Shown here: piece after piece, positions 20,290 to 23,700 of the stretch | Numbering within the stretch: position 1 is the first letter of the stretch | Layout: each line of letters begins with the position of its first letter | Assembly (NCBI GenBank): GCA_938015605.1 | Contig: CALLPO010000135.1 | Location: 1 to 23,700 of the forward strand | DNA length: 23,700 nucleotides | Reading direction: 5' to 3' | Source of the DNA: an uncultured Candidatus Altimarinota bacterium | Lineage (GTDB): Bacteria > Patescibacteriota > Gracilibacteria > BD1-5 > UBA6164 | Made by a program: the position numbers and the translations under genes | Notes under the pieces: generated by a model | What the model was told of the DNA's origin: nothing | What the model saw: only the letters and a program-made list of their open reading frames with translations | The model's database searches: none

Positions 20290-20295
20290 TATAAT
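20290..20295 (+). promoter_or_regulatory. Candidate -10 box for a leaderless cyd operon transcript
   Basis: A consensus TATAAT ends 6 bp before the first ATG (20302) of the DUF4492 gene. With usual spacing, transcription would start at or next to the ATG, leaving no room for a ribosome binding site. No convincing -35 box is visible because the region is T-rich. Confidence 0.4.
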
Positions 20296-20301
20296 TACAT
20301 T

Positions 20302-20544
20302 ATGATGAATATAATTATAAACATTACTCAGCTACCTCAAAAATTATTTCTCTTTTATTACACTTGATTAAGAGAAATGACTATTTTTGGTAAAACCTTA
20401 TGGAAACTTTTAGTTTTAAAAGCACTTATTATTGTTTTCTTTGCATATTTCATATTCCCAAATATACTCAATAAAAAGCATTGAGATGATGAAGCTGGGA
20501 AAATAGAAACAGTGTCTAATAATATTTTACAGACTAATCAGTAA
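20302..20544 (+). CDS. DUF4492 small membrane protein, cytochrome bd-associated
   Basis: The product has 80 residues (79 if the second ATG at 20305 is used). It shows the DUF4492 pattern: FLFYYTGLREMTIFGKTLWKLLVLKALIIVFFAYFIFPNIL, one membrane helix (about 35-55) followed by a charged tail. DUF4492 genes are known next to cydA in Bacteroidetes and are thought to serve like the small CydX subunit that stabilises cytochrome bd; this role here is inferred. The stop codon TAA 20542-20544 overlaps the Shine-Dalgarno of cydA, suggesting translational coupling. Confidence 0.8.
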
Positions 20545-20549
20545 GGGGG
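20543..20549 (+). promoter_or_regulatory. Shine-Dalgarno sequence that decides the cydA start
   Basis: AAGGGGG lies 9 nt before ATG 20559 and is the clearest ribosome binding site in the window. An in-frame ATG at 20550 touches the G run, so 20559 is the better start. It also matches the usual length of CydA before its first conserved residues. Confidence 0.7.
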
Positions 20550-20558
20550 ATGTTTGAA

Positions 20559-22088
20559 ATGGATTTAGTTGAATGGTCAAGAGCACAATTTGCTCTGACA
20601 GCTATGTATCACTGGTTATTTGTACCTCTCACTTTGTGAATCACTTTCATGATTGCTATCATGGATACTATTTATTATAGAAAAAGAACTATATTCTGGG
20701 AAAAACTTACCCGTTTTTGGATAAGGGTTTTTGCTATTAATTTTGCTATTGGAGTTGCTACTTGAATTATTTTAGAGTTTGAATTTGGTACTAACTGGTC
20801 AAATTATGCTTGGTTTGTTTGAGATATATTTTGAGCCCCTCTAATGCTTGAATGAATTTCAGCATTTATTCTTGAAGCTACTTTTTTGGCAGTTGTGCTT
20901 TTATGATGGTGAAAGGTTACTAAATGATTCCATCTATTTTCAGCTTGGATGATCGCTATTTGAGGAAGCCTTTCTGCTACTTGGATTCTTATTGCTAATG
21001 CTTGGATGCAACATCCTGTCTGAATGACATTCAATCCTGATACAATGAGAAATGAAATGACTGATTTTTGGACTGTAGCACTTAATCCTGTAGCAATTGT
21101 TAAGATTGGTCACACAATGACTCAGGGATTCACTGTAGCCTCTGTAGTAGTGATATGAATTAGTTGCTGGTATTTATTAAAAGGTAGGGAAAAAGTTTTT
21201 GCATATACTTCGATTAAGATTGCTGCAACTTTCTGAATGATGTGAATTATTTTTACAGTTATTACTTGAGATTTATCAGGAGAAGAAGTAGCTCATTATC
21301 AACCAATGAAATTAGCAGCCATTGAATGACACTATGAGTGACAAACACGTGCTTGATTTAATGCTTTGGCAGTCTTTGGTTCAGTTGATGATGAATGAAA
21401 AAATGAAATAAAGTGGAGTTTACACATACCTTATGCACTTTCTCTTATTGTTCACAAGGATATTAATGCTTATGTTCCGTGAATTAATGATCTATTACAT
21501 TGAAATAAAGATCAATGAATTATTTGAGCAGTAGATAGAATTGAACCTTGAAAGATAGCTATTAATGCCTTAAAAGATTATAAACTAGCTAAAAAAGAAA
21601 AAAGAGAAGAAGATGCTGAAAAGTTTCTAGCGCTTTTTAGAGAAAATGAAAAAGACTTTGGTTATGGGTACTTTGATAAGGATAATCTTTGAGAACTTGT
21701 TCCGAATATACCATTACTATTCTATGCATTTAGATATATGGTTTCAATGTGATTTTTTATGCTTCTTGTATATTTTCCATGAATGTTATTTCTCTCTTAT
21801 AGGTGAACTCTTCATAAGTACAAGTATATTCATATGTTTGCTTTACTTATGATTCCACTAGTATATATATGCTCTGAACTTGGTTGGGTAGTAGCTGAAG
21901 TATGAAGACAACCTTGGGTTGTATATGAAATGCTGCCAACTAAAATCTGAGTAAGTGCTACAAATTCAACTACAGTTATGGTGACTTTCTTTTGATTTTT
22001 AACTATATTTACAATTCTCTTTATAGCTGCACTTAAAATTGCTTTTGCTGAAATAAAAAAAGGTCCATGAATAGATAAAGACTCATAA
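20559..22088 (+). CDS. cydA: Cytochrome bd quinol oxidase subunit I
   Basis: The 509-residue product is full length, with nine or so membrane helices. Heme and quinol residues are all present: His18 in MYHWLFVPLT (E. coli His19), His185 in KIGHTMTQGF (His186), Met394 in FRYMVSMG (Met393), and Lys251 and Glu256 in PMKLAAIE (E. coli Lys252, Glu257, quinol site). The invariant GRQPW is present, with its Gly encoded by TGA at 21903-21905. It oxidises quinol at the outer face and reduces oxygen to water in the membrane, with high oxygen affinity and no proton pumping beyond charge separation. The gene is cotranscribed with DUF4492 and cydB. Confidence 0.96.
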
Positions 22089-22105
22089 ATCATAAGACAC
22101 TCCAT

Positions 22106-23281
22106 ATGTTTGAAACTCTTACCACATATCAATTACAACAATACCACTGGTCAATCATTTCTTTTGTTTGAGCATGTTTAGTTTTTCTATTTTTTGTTCA
22201 ATGATGACAAATTTTATCATTACTCTTATCAAAAAATGAAGAAGAAAAAAACATTATTCTAGATAATTCTTCTAAGAGATATGAGCTAACATTTACTGCT
22301 TTAGTAATATTTTGATGAGCAATGTTTGCTATCTTTCCATTGTTTTATTCTACAAGTTTTGGAGGTGCATTCTTTGTATGGTTTACACTCTTGTTTCTGT
22401 TCATATTTGAAGCAGTCAGTTTTAAATATAGAGTTAAGATGAGTAATTTTCTTTGAGCAAAAACATATGAAATACTATTATTTCTTAATGGTTTATTAGC
22501 ACCTTTTTTACTCTGAGTGGTAGTATCTACTTTTTTTACATGAGCTAATTTCACTATTAGGAAAGAGAATATTTTAAATCTCTGAGAAGGATCTAAAACT
22601 ATTTCTTCATGGGATAATGCTTTCCATTGATATGAAGCACTTTGGAATACTGCTCAAGCAGCTTTTTTAAGTAATATTTCACTGTGACTAGCTCTTGTTT
22701 TTCTCTCTATTACAATGGCTTTATTAAACTTGTATAAAAATATTCTCCTTCATCCAAATTCTCTTCCTGATTGAAGTACACTTTTTCTTGAAAGAATTAA
22801 AAGAGTATTTCCTTGGGCTTGTATAATGTTTTTTATTTTTTTCTGATTTTTCTTTATTAGAACGTTATTAATAGATGGTTTTGCTTACAATCCTCTAACT
22901 AAAGAAGTATTTATAGAATCACATAAATATCTTCATAATTTTCTTGATATGCCTCTTCTAGCTTGTTTTTTTGCTCTTTGATTAATATTTATCATGCTAT
23001 GAGCATGGATGTTTCAGTTTAAGAGATATAATAGGTCATTTTGGATTATGTGAATATGAGTTATTTTTGTTATAGAAAGTCTCTTTCTAGTAGTTTGATT
23101 CAATAACACTGTATTTTATCCTTCTATAAGTGATCTACAATCTTCACTGACTATTGAGAATGCTTCTTCTAGTAGATACACATTAGTTGTTATTGCTTAT
23201 TCAACACTTCTTATGCCTTTTGTTTTATGATACATTACTCGGGTATGGAAACAGATTACTTGAATTCAAATTGAACACTAA
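22106..23281 (+). CDS. cydB: Cytochrome bd quinol oxidase subunit II
   Basis: The 391-residue product starts METhr-like MFETLTTYQLQQYHWSIISFV, as in CydB, and has about eight or nine hydrophobic helices. Family marks include the FEAVSFKYRVK segment, the WDNAFHGYEALWNTAQ loop, and an FNNTVFYPSISDLQSSLTIENASSS loop near the C-terminus, which matches the typical N-x-x-x-YP...L.I.NA.SS pattern. CydB gives structural support to CydA and carries no heme ligand of its own. It follows cydA by 17 bp without a clear Shine-Dalgarno sequence and ends inside the terminator stem. No cydCD genes for assembly lie in this window. Confidence 0.93.
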
Positions 23282-23314
23282 AAAAAACAGCTAACAAGCT
23301 GTTTTTTTTAGTGT
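23275..23314. terminator. Bidirectional terminator holding both stop codons
   Basis: Positions 23275-23292 pair with 23297-23314, an 18-bp perfect stem with loop AACA. The stop of cydB (TAA 23279-23281, plus) and the stop of the convergent gene (TAA 23310-23308, minus) both lie inside it. Confidence 0.85.
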
Positions 23315-23700
23315 GAATTATTATTCCGATGATTATTGTTTTTTGCTATACAATAATTTCAAGATCTCTCATAACCAGATTTACATGCTAATTTTGTTAC
23401 TGTTCTATAAACATTTCAGTTCTTACAGTGAATCTTAACATATGCTTTTCAGTTTGTTATGTATTTAGATGAATTTGTATATTTTCAGTTCTTTATATAT
23501 CCATACTTATAACCATTATACGTTCATGCAGGACAGTTATAACTATAGTTAAAGTTCTGTCTACAAGTCACTCCAAATTTAGAATAACCAGAATCACAAC
23601 TTACACTAGTAGTAGTAGCAGTTATTCTTCAGTTATTACAGTAAACTTTAGCATAAGAAGTTCAGTTGTTGATGTTTTTAGAAACAGAAGCACTAGATCA
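23308..23700 (-). CDS. Cysteine-rich repeat protein, 3' part only
   Basis: The frame enters from the right edge and gives the last 130 residues. Two 34-residue repeats (23563-23664 and 23350-23451) keep Cys at positions 9, 23 and 34 and share the pattern NG-x2-Y-x-K-x2-C-x-NG, then C-x-SGY. A Tyr/Asn-rich linker holds two further Cys (C-R-Q-N...YNCPAG). The end, NNNHRNNNSH, is low complexity. Even Cys spacing suggests disulfides in an exported surface or adhesive protein, but the N-terminus with any signal peptide is outside the window. I do not recognise the family. Confidence 0.7.
23350..23664 (-). repeat. Two 34-aa cysteine-spaced repeats within the 3' partial gene
   Basis: Repeat 1 is 23563-23664 and repeat 2 is 23350-23451, both 34 codons with no insertion or deletion. 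Cys fall at 9, 23 and 34, Gly at 1, 12, 26 and 31, and Tyr at 4 and 27. The 37-residue linker between them has a different composition. Confidence 0.75.

Noticed and set aside
23350..23664. CRISPR-like repeats near the right end
   Set aside because: The similarity is at protein level within an open frame, with 34-codon units and diverged DNA; no short identical repeats with spacers occur.
1..23700. Selenocysteine insertion or opal suppression as the reason for in-frame TGA
   Set aside because: TGA is frequent in every gene and aligns with Gly in conserved motifs, not with Cys/Sec sites.

Overview
This AT-rich window comes from a bacterium that reads TGA as glycine (NCBI genetic code 25), as in the candidate-phyla lineages Gracilibacteria (BD1-5) and Absconditabacteria (SR1). 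Under the standard code every long gene is chopped into short ORFs. With TGA read as Gly, each opens into one full-length protein, and TGA falls on family-invariant glycines: the CydA GRQPW glycine, both glycines of the FeoB GFGC motif, and the HAD DxDG glycine. All genes end in TAA or TAG. The window has no gene-free stretch longer than 300 bases; the longest gaps (572-698, 12625-12775, 13145-13290) hold only AT-rich intergenic DNA with possible promoters.

Layout. 1-435: 3' end of a beta-propeller (PD40-type) protein, then tRNA-Ser(GGA) on the minus strand. 699-2785: a HAD phosphatase (+), a small acidic lipoprotein (-) and a cation diffusion facilitator (-). 2873-5839: a DUF3592-like membrane protein and a 746-aa secreted protein of unknown function (+). 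5893-8928 (-): an Elp3-type radical SAM/acetyltransferase followed by a FeoB permease that lacks the GTPase domain. 9029-13144 (-): five unfamiliar genes, including two tandem paralogues that look like protein-kinase folds with a lost catalytic Asp. 13291-19518 (+): an AbrB-type regulator with a perfect 18-bp palindrome upstream, a very long membrane-fusion protein, an RND exporter and a HAD hydrolase. 19595-20227 (+): a flavodoxin-fold quinone reductase. 20302-23281 (+): a DUF4492 small protein, CydA and CydB, forming a cytochrome bd oxidase operon. 23308-23700 (-): 3' end of a cysteine-rich repeat protein.

How the genes may work together. The flavoprotein (NAD(P)H to quinone) and cytochrome bd (quinol to oxygen) could form a short respiratory or oxygen-scavenging chain. 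The AbrB protein, fusion protein and RND pump look like one regulated export unit; no outer-membrane factor is present. CDF and FeoB handle divalent metals. The 9029-13144 block is the least explained part and the best candidate for an undescribed system. Transcription units are separated by long A/T-stem hairpins, several usable on both strands. Clear Shine-Dalgarno sequences are rare.
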